Assembly: GCA_964550895.1 (NCBI GenBank)
Contig: CAZKAP010000005.1
Span: 19,424 to 83,423, forward strand
Source: CAZKAP01 sp964550895
Lineage (GTDB): Bacteria > Bacteroidota > Bacteroidia > Flavobacteriales > Flavobacteriaceae
Direction: 5' to 3'
DNA length: 64,000 bases
Under the pieces are notes generated by a model. The model worked only from the letters and a program-made list of their open reading frames with translations, was not told the DNA's origin and did not search any database. Positions 26,054 through 33,986 of the stretch are shown here, one piece after another (within the stretch, counting starts at the first letter, position 1; every line of letters starts with the position of its first letter). The position numbers and the translations under genes are program-made.

Positions 26054-26575
26054 ATGCAGATACGGCTCCTCATAGAAGGAATCACCGCCTTACTTATCGC
26101 ATTGACTCCACTACTTACGTACATGTATAAATACATTCCCAAAGGCGACAAGACCTGGAGCCTGCTGGGCCTGCAATTTGGCACCAATGGCTATGACGAC
26201 GTGTATACCGCCATGTACTTCTACCTGTCCAAATTCGTCCCCCTGATTCTTATGGTGATCTGGTTTTTTACCACCAAGAAGTGGTGGTACCACGCGATCC
26301 TGATTCCTATGGCCATGTACGGTCTGCAATTCTACATCGCTATCAGTGAAACGGGACGGGTGGACGAGAATGAGATCATGTACCTGGTGGTCATGTGTAT
26401 GGTAATCGTGCCGGTGCTGTATCTGATCCGCATCAAACTGGTCGATAAATACGTCCACGGAATAGACCTGAATGCCATGGACGAAGAAATCCAGATTTAC
26501 AAGGAAAAAGAGGAGCTCCGCAAGGAACGTGAGCAGCTCGAACTCCGGAAGAAAACCCTTTCAAAAAAAGCGTAA
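26054..26575 (+). CDS. four-pass membrane protein with coiled-coil tail
   Basis: A 173-residue integral membrane protein with four predicted transmembrane segments (about 5-22, 55-75, 80-97 and 107-125) and a highly charged coiled-coil C-terminus (about 145-173) rich in Lys and Glu. It looks like a conserved flavobacterial family with no assigned role. The ATG at 26054 is chosen because it places the first membrane segment at the N-terminus; an open frame extending back to 25847 is basic, low-quality sequence overlapping the repeat gene. Confidence 0.75.
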   Translation: MQIRLLIEGITALLIALTPLLTYMYKYIPKGDKTWSLLGLQFGTNGYDDVYTAMYFYLSKFVPLILMVIWFFTTKKWWYHAILIPMAMYGLQFYIAISETGRVDENEIMYLVVMCMVIVPVLYLIRIKLVDKYVHGIDLNAMDEEIQIYKEKEELRKEREQLELRKKTLSKKA

Positions 26576-26619
26576 TTTTGAGATTATGATGCGGCCGGAG
26601 CCGTTTCCCTCGAAATTAT

Positions 26620-27819
26620 ATGGATACTAGTTCTTCACCCTTCAGCAAACAGGAATTGCTGCCTCAGGAGGAAACCCTGGAAGTACTCAAGCAAAAAGAC
26701 GAGTTATTCATTGGCCTGCCCAAGGAATGCCATTATCAGGAAAAGAGAATCTGCCTGACACCCGATGCGGTAAATGCACTGATAGCGAACGGGCACCGTG
26801 TACTCGTGGAGGAAGGAGCAGGCGAAGGAGCCAGCTTCAGCGACGCGGACTACATCAAGGCCGGCGCCACGGTCACCGGCGATACCAAAAAGGTTTTTTC
26901 CTGCCCCATCGTACTCAAGGTGGAACCCCCCAGCCTCAAGGAAATCGAAATGATGCAGCCGCAGGCCATAATCATTTCCGCCCTGCAGATCAAGACGCAG
27001 ACCCGGGAATACTTCGAGGCCATCGCCCGTAAGCGGCAGACAGCCATAGCGTTTGAATTCATTCGTGACGAAGAAGGCAAGTATCCGGCCGTCCGGTCTC
27101 TGAGCGAAATTGCCGGCATCTCGTCCATACTGGTTGCCGCTGAGATCATGGCCGCGACGAACGAAGGCAATGGACTGATGTTCGGAAACATCAGTGGAGT
27201 ACCCCCCGTCGAAGTAGTGATCATCGGAGCGGGAACGGTGGGTGAGTTCGCAGCCCGATCGGCTCTTGGTATGGGAGCGAATGTCAAGGTGTTCGACAAC
27301 TCCCTGACCAAGCTCAGGCAGTTGCAGAATCACCTGGGGTACAGAATTTTTACCTCTACTCTTCAGCCCAAGAACCTGAGCAAGGCCCTCAGACGATGCG
27401 ACGTGGCCATAGGTGGAATGCGGGGTATGGAGAGAGCCCCGGTTATCGTATCCGAAACCATGGTGGAGAACATGAAGAAGGGGGCCGTGATCATCGATGT
27501 GAGTATCGATACGGGCGGATGTTTTGAGACCTCAGAGGTTACCAGCCACGATAAGCCAACCATCGAGAAGTACGGGGTGATCCATTACGGAGTGCCTAAT
27601 ATCCCCTCCCGTTACCCCCGCACGTCGAGTATTTCCATCAGCAATATCTTTACTCCATATTTGTTAAAGATTGGCGAGGACGGCGGTCTCGAGCATGCCC
27701 TGAGATTTGATAAGGGACTCCGCAACGGGCTCTATATTTACCACGGCATACTGACCAGCAAGTCCGTGGGCGACTGGTTTGGTATGGCCTATAGCGACAT
27801 CAACTTCCTGATTTTTTGA
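26620..27819 (+). CDS. ald: alanine dehydrogenase
   Basis: A 399-residue NAD-dependent alanine dehydrogenase (AlaDH/PNT family), interconverting alanine and pyruvate plus ammonia. It has the pyruvate-side GLPKECHYQEKRICLTP motif, a Rossmann loop VVIIGAGTVGEFAARSA in the middle and VIDVSIDTGGCFETSE. The N-terminus carries about 30 extra residues compared with Bacillus Ald, common in Bacteroidota. The next gene begins one base after the stop. Confidence 0.92.
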   Translation: MDTSSSPFSKQELLPQEETLEVLKQKDELFIGLPKECHYQEKRICLTPDAVNALIANGHRVLVEEGAGEGASFSDADYIKAGATVTGDTKKVFSCPIVLKVEPPSLKEIEMMQPQAIIISALQIKTQTREYFEAIARKRQTAIAFEFIRDEEGKYPAVRSLSEIAGISSILVAAEIMAATNEGNGLMFGNISGVPPVEVVIIGAGTVGEFAARSALGMGANVKVFDNSLTKLRQLQNHLGYRIFTSTLQPKNLSKALRRCDVAIGGMRGMERAPVIVSETMVENMKKGAVIIDVSIDTGGCFETSEVTSHDKPTIEKYGVIHYGVPNIPSRYPRTSSISISNIFTPYLLKIGEDGGLEHALRFDKGLRNGLYIYHGILTSKSVGDWFGMAYSDINFLIF

Positions 27820-27820
27820 T

Positions 27821-28177
27821 ATGAAAGGCCTTCCCAGACGCCTATTCTTTTATTTCATCGGCATCTCCCTGGGCATCGTACTGACCGTTTTCTACCTCAG
27901 GGGCAAGTACGAGGGCGAAATACCCGAGTACTGCTACCTGCCGAATTGCAGGGTGAAGAAGGAACTGAGATCCAAACCCCTCATCGATCCGGGGGGTACC
28001 TGCATTTCAAAGCGCGGTGTGTTGGACGAAATCCTAAGCGAGGGAAGGGTGCGTTTCCGGGACAGCGATCCCCGCAAGGAACCCTGTGGCGAGTATGAGC
28101 TGACCTATAAAACGTATCGGATACGCCTTCAGAATTGTGCCGATACGGTCTACCTCCTCAGGGCGGACTGCCGCTGA
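27821..28177 (+). CDS. DUF4258 domain protein
   Basis: A 118-residue protein with one N-terminal membrane segment (about 8-25) and a small extracytoplasmic domain with five cysteines, including CYLPNCR. It belongs to the DUF4258 group, of unknown function, which often follows ald in Flavobacteriia. It begins one base after ald and ends against the convergent proline dehydrogenase stop. Confidence 0.82.
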   Translation: MKGLPRRLFFYFIGISLGIVLTVFYLRGKYEGEIPEYCYLPNCRVKKELRSKPLIDPGGTCISKRGVLDEILSEGRVRFRDSDPRKEPCGEYELTYKTYRIRLQNCADTVYLLRADCR

Positions 28178-29392
28178 TTAAACTGCAGCCGGATCGGAAT
28201 TGACACCTTTTTTGATGAGCTTTCTGCGTGCCCGCTCTTTCTGGAGCAAACTGAGTTCCCGTGAGGTTTGTCCGGCCACTGAGGTGTTCTCCTCGGCCCG
28301 GCGAATCAGATATGGCATCACATCCCGGACCGGGCCAAAGGGGAGGTACTTGCTGACATTGTATCCGTATCGCGCGAGATTGAATGAAATGTGATCGCTC
28401 ATGCCAAAAAGCTGACCAAACCAAATCTCGGGAGTGTCCGGCTTAAGGCCCAATTCCGACATGATCTCAACGATCGTATAACAACTTTCCTCATTGTGGG
28501 TACCCGCATAGAGGTGACAAACCTCGCGATTCTCAATCATAAGTCGGCACCCTTCATCGAACAGGCGATCGCTATCCGCCTTGGTTTCGCATATGGGGCT
28601 TTCGTAGCCCATTTCTCGTGCCCGCTCCCTTTCCTTTTCCATATAGGCCCCTCGAACGGCCTTGATCCCGATCTTGACCCCCCGATTACGGGCCCACTGG
28701 ATCCAGCGCTTCAGGAGATCCACGGAATCCTTGCGGTAAAACTGTATGGTATTAAAGATGACGGGCTTATCGCCATTGTACTTCTGCATCATTTCCAGGG
28801 CCAGTTCGTCAGCGCCGTCCTGCATCCAGGTTTCCTCGGCATCGACCAGCACGGATAAACCCATCTCATTTGCCTTTTCGAAAACCCGATCGTAGCGGTC
28901 CCGTATTTCCTCCCATTCCTCGTGTTCCCTGGCACTCAAGGGCTCGCCTCCGCCTTTACGCTCGAACAGTTCCAGGCGTCCGAATCCGGTTGGCTTGAAA
29001 ACCGCGAAAGGAATGGCCTCTTTGGACTTGACGAATTCCAGCACGCGCAGGGTGGTTTCCAGCGCGTGATCAAACTGCGCCTTTTCCTCTTTACCTTCGA
29101 CAGAATAGTCCAGGACCGAATGAACGCGTTTGGTGTATAACTTGTCTACGACCGGAATGCAGTCCTCTTCGTCCACCCCCCCGCAGAAATGGTCAAATAC
29201 CGTAGACCGGATGAGGGCCTCTACCGGTAGATGGGCATCGATGGCCCAGCGCGTCGCAGCGCTGCCGATCTTCACCAGAGGCTCCCTGCTGACGAGTTTA
29301 AAAAGAAAGTACGCCCTCTCAAGTTCCGAATCCGACTTGAGTGCGAAGGCATTTTCCGTATTCTCAAAAATCCCTCTCATAACTTCACAATC
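28178..29392 (-). CDS. proline dehydrogenase
   Basis: A 404-residue FAD-dependent, stand-alone proline dehydrogenase oxidising proline to pyrroline-5-carboxylate at the membrane. Conserved stretches include TVFDHFCGGV, VLDYSVEGK, VDAEETW, KIGIKAVRGAYMEKER, YAGTHNEES and FGQLFGMSDHISF, the last being a flavin and substrate region of the barrel. The start ATG at 29392 gives the usual xxIFENTExAFALKSD opening; ATG at 29407 is the alternative, and a TTG at 29419 lies inside the promoter -7 box and is rejected. No delta-1-pyrroline-5-carboxylate dehydrogenase is in the window. Confidence 0.92.
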   Translation of the reverse strand, partial: DCEVMRGIFENTENAFALKSDSELERAYFLFKLVSREPLVKIGSAATRWAIDAHLPVEALIRSTVFDHFCGGVDEEDCIPVVDKLYTKRVHSVLDYSVEGKEEKAQFDHALETTLRVLEFVKSKEAIPFAVFKPTGFGRLELFERKGGGEPLSAREHEEWEEIRDRYDRVFEKANEMGLSVLVDAEETWMQDGADELALEMMQKYNGDKPVIFNTIQFYRKDSVDLLKRWIQWARNRGVKIGIKAVRGAYMEKERERAREMGYESPICETKADSDRLFDEGCRLMIENREVCHLYAGTHNEESCYTIVEIMSELGLKPDTPEIWFGQLFGMSDHISFNLARYGYNVSKYLPFGPVRDVMPYLIRRAEENTSVAGQTSRELSLLQKERARRKLIKKGVNSDPAAV

Positions 29393-29416
29393 AAGGAGTA
29401 TATCCATCCCCCTATT

Positions 29417-29424
29417 CAAATTTA
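29417..29424 (-). promoter_or_regulatory. proline dehydrogenase -7 box
   Basis: TAAATTTG on the minus strand matches TAnnTTTG exactly, nine bases before ATG 29407 and 24 before ATG 29392. The 50-base gap also carries a near-consensus TATTTTGG reading toward aroB, so the two promoters are back to back. Confidence 0.55.
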
Positions 29425-29442
29425 TGTCATTATTTTGGCTGG

Positions 29443-30504
29443 ATGAAAAATGACGCTGCCAGGTTACCTGAAAATATTCGACTCGGAGATGCCGCGCTCG
29501 ATTATCTGGGTGCGACCCTGAAAGGGCGTCGATACTCCCGAATCTTTGTGCTGGTCGATTCCCACACGGCCCAGTGCTGTCTTCCTGCGTTTACCGATTG
29601 GTTCCCCGATACGGAGCTTACTCCTATAGCGATTCCCTCGGGCGAGGCCGGCAAGAATTTAGAGACACTCACCGGGGTTTGGCAGCAACTCATAGACCGG
29701 GGTGGTGACCGTTCCAGCCTGCTGATCAATCTCGGGGGAGGCGTAGTTACCGACCTGGGTGGCTTCGCGGCCAGTACATTCAAACGCGGAATCGATTTTA
29801 TTCACGTACCTACCAGCCTTCTGGCTATGGTCGACGCGGCCATCGGGGGTAAAAACGGGGTTGATCTCGGCCATCTGAAGAATCAGGTAGGGGTGATACG
29901 TCCGCCCGTTTCCGTTTGCATATTCCCGGAGTTCCTCCAGACCCTGCCCGGGCGTGAACTCATAAGCGGAAAGGCCGAAATGTACAAACACGGTCTCATA
30001 GCATCCCGGGAACACTGGGATTCCATTAAGTCCTTGACGGGTATACCCGACACCCGTCTTATCGAAGGCTCCGCCCTGATCAAAGGCCAGGTGGTGGCAG
30101 CGGATCCTGAGGAACGGGGATGGCGTAAAATACTGAACTTTGGACACACGCTCGGACACGCCATCGAATCGTACTTTCTGGAACGGAATCCGGATGACCC
30201 GTTCCTTCACGGGGAGGCCATCGCTTGTGGCATGATCCTGGAGGCCTTTATCTCTCATAAAGTACTCGGTCTAGACCGCTCCGAACTGCTTGAAATCAGC
30301 CAGACCCTGAAGGGGGTGTATCCGAAAATCCCCATAAAAACATCTGACTATCAGACTATTGAATCCCTGATGCTTCACGACAAGAAGAACGTAAACGGAG
30401 AGGTTCGTTTCGTACTCCTCAGGGGTATTGAAGAACCCGTACCCGATGTCGCTGTAACGGTCGATGAATGGCGGGAGGCCTTTTCATACTACAGCCACTT
30501 GTGA
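29443..30504 (+). CDS. aroB: 3-dehydroquinate synthase
   Basis: A 353-residue enzyme of the shikimate pathway converting DAHP to 3-dehydroquinate with NAD and a metal. Signatures are the NAD-binding GGGVVTDLGGFAAS and VPTSLLAMVDAAIGGK, and metal ligands in SGKAEMYKHG, NFGHTLGHAIE and HGEAIACGM. It is transcribed divergently from the proline dehydrogenase gene. Confidence 0.95.
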   Translation: MKNDAARLPENIRLGDAALDYLGATLKGRRYSRIFVLVDSHTAQCCLPAFTDWFPDTELTPIAIPSGEAGKNLETLTGVWQQLIDRGGDRSSLLINLGGGVVTDLGGFAASTFKRGIDFIHVPTSLLAMVDAAIGGKNGVDLGHLKNQVGVIRPPVSVCIFPEFLQTLPGRELISGKAEMYKHGLIASREHWDSIKSLTGIPDTRLIEGSALIKGQVVAADPEERGWRKILNFGHTLGHAIESYFLERNPDDPFLHGEAIACGMILEAFISHKVLGLDRSELLEISQTLKGVYPKIPIKTSDYQTIESLMLHDKKNVNGEVRFVLLRGIEEPVPDVAVTVDEWREAFSYYSHL

Positions 30505-30600
30505 TTAGATATACAAAATGAAGGGTTTGACAACTCTTTGCAAAAACCCAGGGCTATAATTTCATAGATTAGGTAGAGCAAACCCAATTAACCTACTACT

Positions 30601-30894
30601 ATGAAGCGTGTAATTGTTGATTACAAGAAGCTCAGGAGCGATGTAGCTGCACTGCTGATCGACCTGTATCCGCATGGCTATGGAGACGAAGACATTATCA
30701 CCCTGAGGAAACCCAATGGCGAAATCATCGAAGCCGTTGAAGTACAAACCGAGGATACTCTGTACCTGGTAAAAATCAGTAAGAGCCTCTCGCAGTTCAT
30801 TTCCGATTTCGACACCGCCATTGAAAAGGAACTCCGCCTGGACGACAGCACGGAACTTCAGGTGGAATCCGACCTGGAATCCCTGGAAGATTAG
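30601..30894 (+). CDS. small conserved flavobacterial protein
   Basis: A 97-residue acidic, soluble protein with no domain I can name. It opens KRVIVDYKKL and contains LIDLYPHGYGDEDI and KPNGEIIEAVEV; the C-terminus is very acidic. Similar small proteins occur in many Flavobacteriia. The 96-base gap upstream holds a loose GGGTTT/AAACCC inverted repeat (30524-30552) without a T run. The stop lies 17 bases from the convergent Lrp-type gene. Confidence 0.75.
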   Translation: MKRVIVDYKKLRSDVAALLIDLYPHGYGDEDIITLRKPNGEIIEAVEVQTEDTLYLVKISKSLSQFISDFDTAIEKELRLDDSTELQVESDLESLED

Positions 30895-30911
30895 GTCATT
30901 GGTGGATCACC

Positions 30912-31391
30912 TTATAATTCGTTGAAAATACTGTGCATCAGGCGTTTCTTGTCATTGATGCTTTCCTCCAGCGATATCATGGTTTCCGTCCGGTTTACCC
31001 CTTCAATATCATCGATCTTAAAGATGATGTTTTTGGCGTGATTGGTATCCCTTGCGCGAATCTTGCAGAAGATGTTGAACTTTCCCGTGGTAATATGGGC
31101 CACGGTGACATAGGGTATCTCATTGAGTCGTTCCAGCACAAACTTGGTTTGGTGCGTCTTCTCCAGAAAGATCCCCACATAGGCGATAAACGCATAGCCC
31201 AGTTTGATGTAATCCAGTGTCAGGGAGGAGCCCTTGATGATACCCGCCTCCTCCATCTTCTTTACCCGTACATGCACCGTGCCCGCTGAAATCAGGAGTT
31301 TCTTGGCTATATCAGTAAACGGTGTACGCGTATTGTCGATCAGCATATCCAATATCTGGTGGTCGATATCGTCCAACTTTATTTTGGCCAT
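30912..31391 (-). CDS. Lrp/AsnC-family transcriptional regulator
   Basis: A 159-residue feast/famine regulator: an N-terminal winged helix-turn-helix (about 5-60; LDDIDHQILDMLIDN and the recognition helix around GTVHVRVKKME) and a C-terminal RAM effector domain (about 70-150). Proteins of this kind bind amino acids and often control transport or catabolism; the nearby alanine and proline dehydrogenase genes are candidate targets by proximity only. ATG 31391 is chosen over TTG 31424 because it gives the family N-terminus. Confidence 0.92.
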   Translation of the reverse strand: MAKIKLDDIDHQILDMLIDNTRTPFTDIAKKLLISAGTVHVRVKKMEEAGIIKGSSLTLDYIKLGYAFIAYVGIFLEKTHQTKFVLERLNEIPYVTVAHITTGKFNIFCKIRARDTNHAKNIIFKIDDIEGVNRTETMISLEESINDKKRLMHSIFNEL

Positions 31392-31421
31392 TCGCTTATT
31401 TTTCGGTTCGTATTGCTGCTT

Positions 31422-31429
31422 CAAAATTA
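31422..31429 (-). promoter_or_regulatory. lrp-type gene -7 box
   Basis: TAATTTTG on the minus strand matches TAnnTTTG exactly, 30 bases before the ATG. Immediately upstream lies GGTT-TCC-AACC (31432-31442), a small dyad that could serve autoregulation; that is speculation. Confidence 0.5.
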
Positions 31430-31551
31430 TAGGTTTCCAACCTTTAATCCCCTATCTGCTGCCCTAAGATTTTACGCAAAGACTCCGCCAGGAGAGGAAG
31501 GCATTAATGGTGACATTTAGAAATACTGTGTAAAATTACTTAAATCGATAG

Positions 31552-31577
31552 AAAAAAATAGGTTCTTTTCTATTTTT
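31552..31577 (-). terminator. terminator of the M14 peptidase gene
   Basis: On the minus strand AAAAATAG and CTATTTTT pair around an eight-base loop, and the right arm runs into TTTTTTT. It lies eleven bases after the stop codon of the M14 peptidase gene. The stem is AT-rich, so strength is uncertain. The rest of the 196-base gap carries only the Lrp-gene promoter. Confidence 0.55.
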
Positions 31578-31587
31578 GGTAAGAATA

Positions 31588-32694
31588 TCACAATCTTTCA
31601 GGAGTCCACAATTCGAGCAGCGACATAATTTCGGGGTTCCCCAGTATCCGTGACTTGTCCTTTGGGTTCCTAAGATTCAATATGATGTGTCCCGCAATGG
31701 GCCTCGGATCCTGCGCAGCCCATTCCGGTTTCAATGTCCATTTACCCTCCCGTTGAACAGCCTCCTTGTATTGTATGCCAATGCGTTCGCCTTGCGGTAT
31801 GCGCGGATTGAGCAAATGAGCACCTTCCAGCAGCAGGTCGCAATAGACCTTTTGGTTTTCGGGCAGGGCGAGGTAGAACTCCGCAGCTCCCTTCCTGACT
31901 TCTTGAGTGCAGTAGGACAGTCCGGCACAAAGTGCCCTGTAAACCCATTCACGGGTATTCGTTCGCGTATAGTCCGCAGAGGCAAAGCCCGCCTCCACGA
32001 GAACGGTGGCAACACCCTGCTGCTGAAAAAAGTCCCCGAAGCAGTTCGGATTGAAGCCATCGTCGAACCGGCCGGCCTGCCCGGGCCAGCTTTGATCTAC
32101 TAAGGCTGCCATAGCCTGTGCGAGTCGCATGGCGTCCAGTCGGCTTTCGGGTACACTTTTCAGTTCGTCCACAGCAGGTGCCAGGAAGGATACCAGCGCA
32201 GGTTTGGGCGGACGGCCCAATCCGAAAATCGTCCTCTGATCGTGCAGATTAAAGCAGTAATCCGGTTTGAAATCCTCGAACACGGACATCAGCGCGCGGG
32301 TCTCGGGCTGGGATCGGTTTATGGCATCCCGGTTCAGGTCAACGCTGTTGGCGTTCTCCCGTGTATAAAAGAGGGATCCGTCCGGATTGAGCATGGGTAC
32401 GACCGCAACAGTGGCGTGATCCAGTACACGCCTGACCTCCGGAATATCGAGTTGAACCGCCTGTATCCAATCCAATAGGGCACGCGTGGTGGTGCTCTCG
32501 TTTCCGTGCATTTGCGACCACATCAATACCCTTCTTTCGCCCCGACCGAAAAAGAATGCTTCTATGGGCCGTTTCAGGACGGAATGACCGATCACCTTCC
32601 TCCTGTTCCAGCCACCCAATCCAGCGAGTACTTTCCCCAGCAAATCCGGGGGCAGATAACGGGAATCCAAACCCTGAACCGCGTTCCAATCCAT
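31588..32694 (-). CDS. M14-family zinc carboxypeptidase-like protein
   Basis: A 368-residue member of the M14 metallopeptidase superfamily. Zinc ligands are HGNE in WSQMHGNEST and the later His in FNLHDQRTIFG; the catalytic Glu is in VLVEAGFASADY. No signal peptide is visible, so it may act in the cytoplasm, perhaps on peptides or as a deacylase. The start ATG at 32694 (DWNAVQGLD) is preferred; a longer frame to 32781 overlaps the divergent lipoprotein promoter. Confidence 0.88.
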   Translation of the reverse strand: MDWNAVQGLDSRYLPPDLLGKVLAGLGGWNRRKVIGHSVLKRPIEAFFFGRGERRVLMWSQMHGNESTTTRALLDWIQAVQLDIPEVRRVLDHATVAVVPMLNPDGSLFYTRENANSVDLNRDAINRSQPETRALMSVFEDFKPDYCFNLHDQRTIFGLGRPPKPALVSFLAPAVDELKSVPESRLDAMRLAQAMAALVDQSWPGQAGRFDDGFNPNCFGDFFQQQGVATVLVEAGFASADYTRTNTREWVYRALCAGLSYCTQEVRKGAAEFYLALPENQKVYCDLLLEGAHLLNPRIPQGERIGIQYKEAVQREGKWTLKPEWAAQDPRPIAGHIILNLRNPKDKSRILGNPEIMSLLELWTPERL

Positions 32695-32779
32695 AGTGCA
32701 AAACTCGTGTAAAATCGGGAATGTACGCAGAGACCGCCCTCGAATAATTAGTATCTTCGCTCCGCTATTCAGACAATTC

Positions 32780-33175
32780 ATGCGGTCCTTTTGCCTACTG
32801 TTTATAGCCTTGCTCGTGCTTTACGCCTGTGACTCGAGAGAACGAAACTGCCTCGACTTTCGCGTTGGCACTTTCTATGTGGAGTCGGAACAGGACGGAC
32901 AAACGGTTCGATCCCGGTTCCGGAGGACAGGAGACTACGAGTACGACTATTTTGAAGGGCGGATAGACACTTCCCGGGTCCGCTGGGTAAACGACTGCGA
33001 GTGTATACTCCAGAAAGTGAACCCTTCCAATGCACTGGAGAAAAAACCGATTCACATTCGAATTCTGTATACGACAGACAGCACCTATACCTTTGAGTAT
33101 GGCTATCTCAACGACGCAACCAAACTAAGGGGTACCGCATATCGAACCAATACCGCAGACGATGGAGATCTTTAG
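32780..33175 (+). CDS. small lipoprotein
   Basis: A 131-residue predicted lipoprotein: hydrophobic signal then a lipobox around LYAC with Cys17. The mature part is beta-rich with two CxC-like cysteines (DCEC). Related flavobacterial proteins are sometimes misnamed 'DNA topoisomerase IV' because they lie near parC/parE, as here; nothing in the sequence supports that. It overlaps the TerC start by 14 bases, suggesting coupling. Confidence 0.78.
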   Translation: MRSFCLLFIALLVLYACDSRERNCLDFRVGTFYVESEQDGQTVRSRFRRTGDYEYDYFEGRIDTSRVRWVNDCECILQKVNPSNALEKKPIHIRILYTTDSTYTFEYGYLNDATKLRGTAYRTNTADDGDL

Positions 33176-33986
33176 CAGTCCGGATGCCTGGATGGCATTG
33201 CTTACACTGACATTTCTGGAAATCATACTGGGAATTGACAACATTATTTTCATTACCATAGCCGCAGGCAAGCTCGAAAAAGGGGACCGCCGCAAGGCGA
33301 CCAACCTCGGCCTGATCCTCGCCATGGGGCTTCGCATAGTGTTGCTATTCGCCATAACCTGGTTGGTGGCACTCAAGAAGCCCTTCCTGATGATCGATCA
33401 GGGCTGGATACACGGCGGGATAAGCGGACAGGCCCTGATCCTCTTCCTCGGAGGTTTATTTCTGTTGTACAAAAGCACCAAGGAGATACACGAGAAGGTA
33501 GAAGATCGAGGACATGACGAAAGGGAAGTCAAGAAATCACGGTCTTCCTCCCTCAGTCAGGCCATATTGCAGATAACCGTTATCAATATCGTGTTTTCCT
33601 TCGATTCCATACTCACGGCAATCGGGATGACCAACGGCATATCTCCGAATCCAAACGACGCCCTGATCCTCATGATCATAGCCGTGGTAGTCTCGGTGAT
33701 TATCATGATGCTCTTCGCCAACCCGGTGGGAGAATTTGTTACGCGTCATCCGTCCATACAGATACTGGGACTATCGTTTCTGATACTCATTGGATTCATG
33801 CTGATCGCAGAAGGAGCGCACCTCTCCCACCTGGTAGTATTCGATCAGGAGATCGGAAGCATCCCCAAGGGGTACCTCTATTTCGCCATAGCCTTCTCCC
33901 TGCTCGTGGAATTCCTGGACCTGCGCAGGCTCCGGAACAGGCCTCAGGTTCAGAGTACCGAAAATCAGTCGAACAAACGAGCCTGA
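33162..33986 (+). CDS. TerC-family integral membrane protein
   Basis: A 274-residue TerC/Alx-type protein with about seven membrane segments. Characteristic motifs are LEIILGIDNIIFI (acidic residues in the first helix) and VFSFDSILTAIGMT. Family members are linked to tellurite resistance, and several export manganese; which applies here is unknown. Its 3' end overlaps the convergent parC gene by 22 bases. Confidence 0.9.
   Translation: MEIFSSPDAWMALLTLTFLEIILGIDNIIFITIAAGKLEKGDRRKATNLGLILAMGLRIVLLFAITWLVALKKPFLMIDQGWIHGGISGQALILFLGGLFLLYKSTKEIHEKVEDRGHDEREVKKSRSSSLSQAILQITVINIVFSFDSILTAIGMTNGISPNPNDALILMIIAVVVSVIIMMLFANPVGEFVTRHPSIQILGLSFLILIGFMLIAEGAHLSHLVVFDQEIGSIPKGYLYFAIAFSLLVEFLDLRRLRNRPQVQSTENQSNKRA

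Noticed and set aside
29405..29419. TTG start at 29419 for proline dehydrogenase
   Set aside because: The TTG is part of the TAAATTTG promoter box, so it cannot be in the mRNA if that promoter is used.
30895..30911. GGTGGATCACC dyad between two convergent genes
   Set aside because: Four-base arms, no T run on either side; too weak to call a terminator.
31392..31587. Small RNA or tRNA in the 196-base gap before the M14 peptidase gene
   Set aside because: Only the promoter of the Lrp-type gene and one AT-rich terminator hairpin are seen; no cloverleaf.
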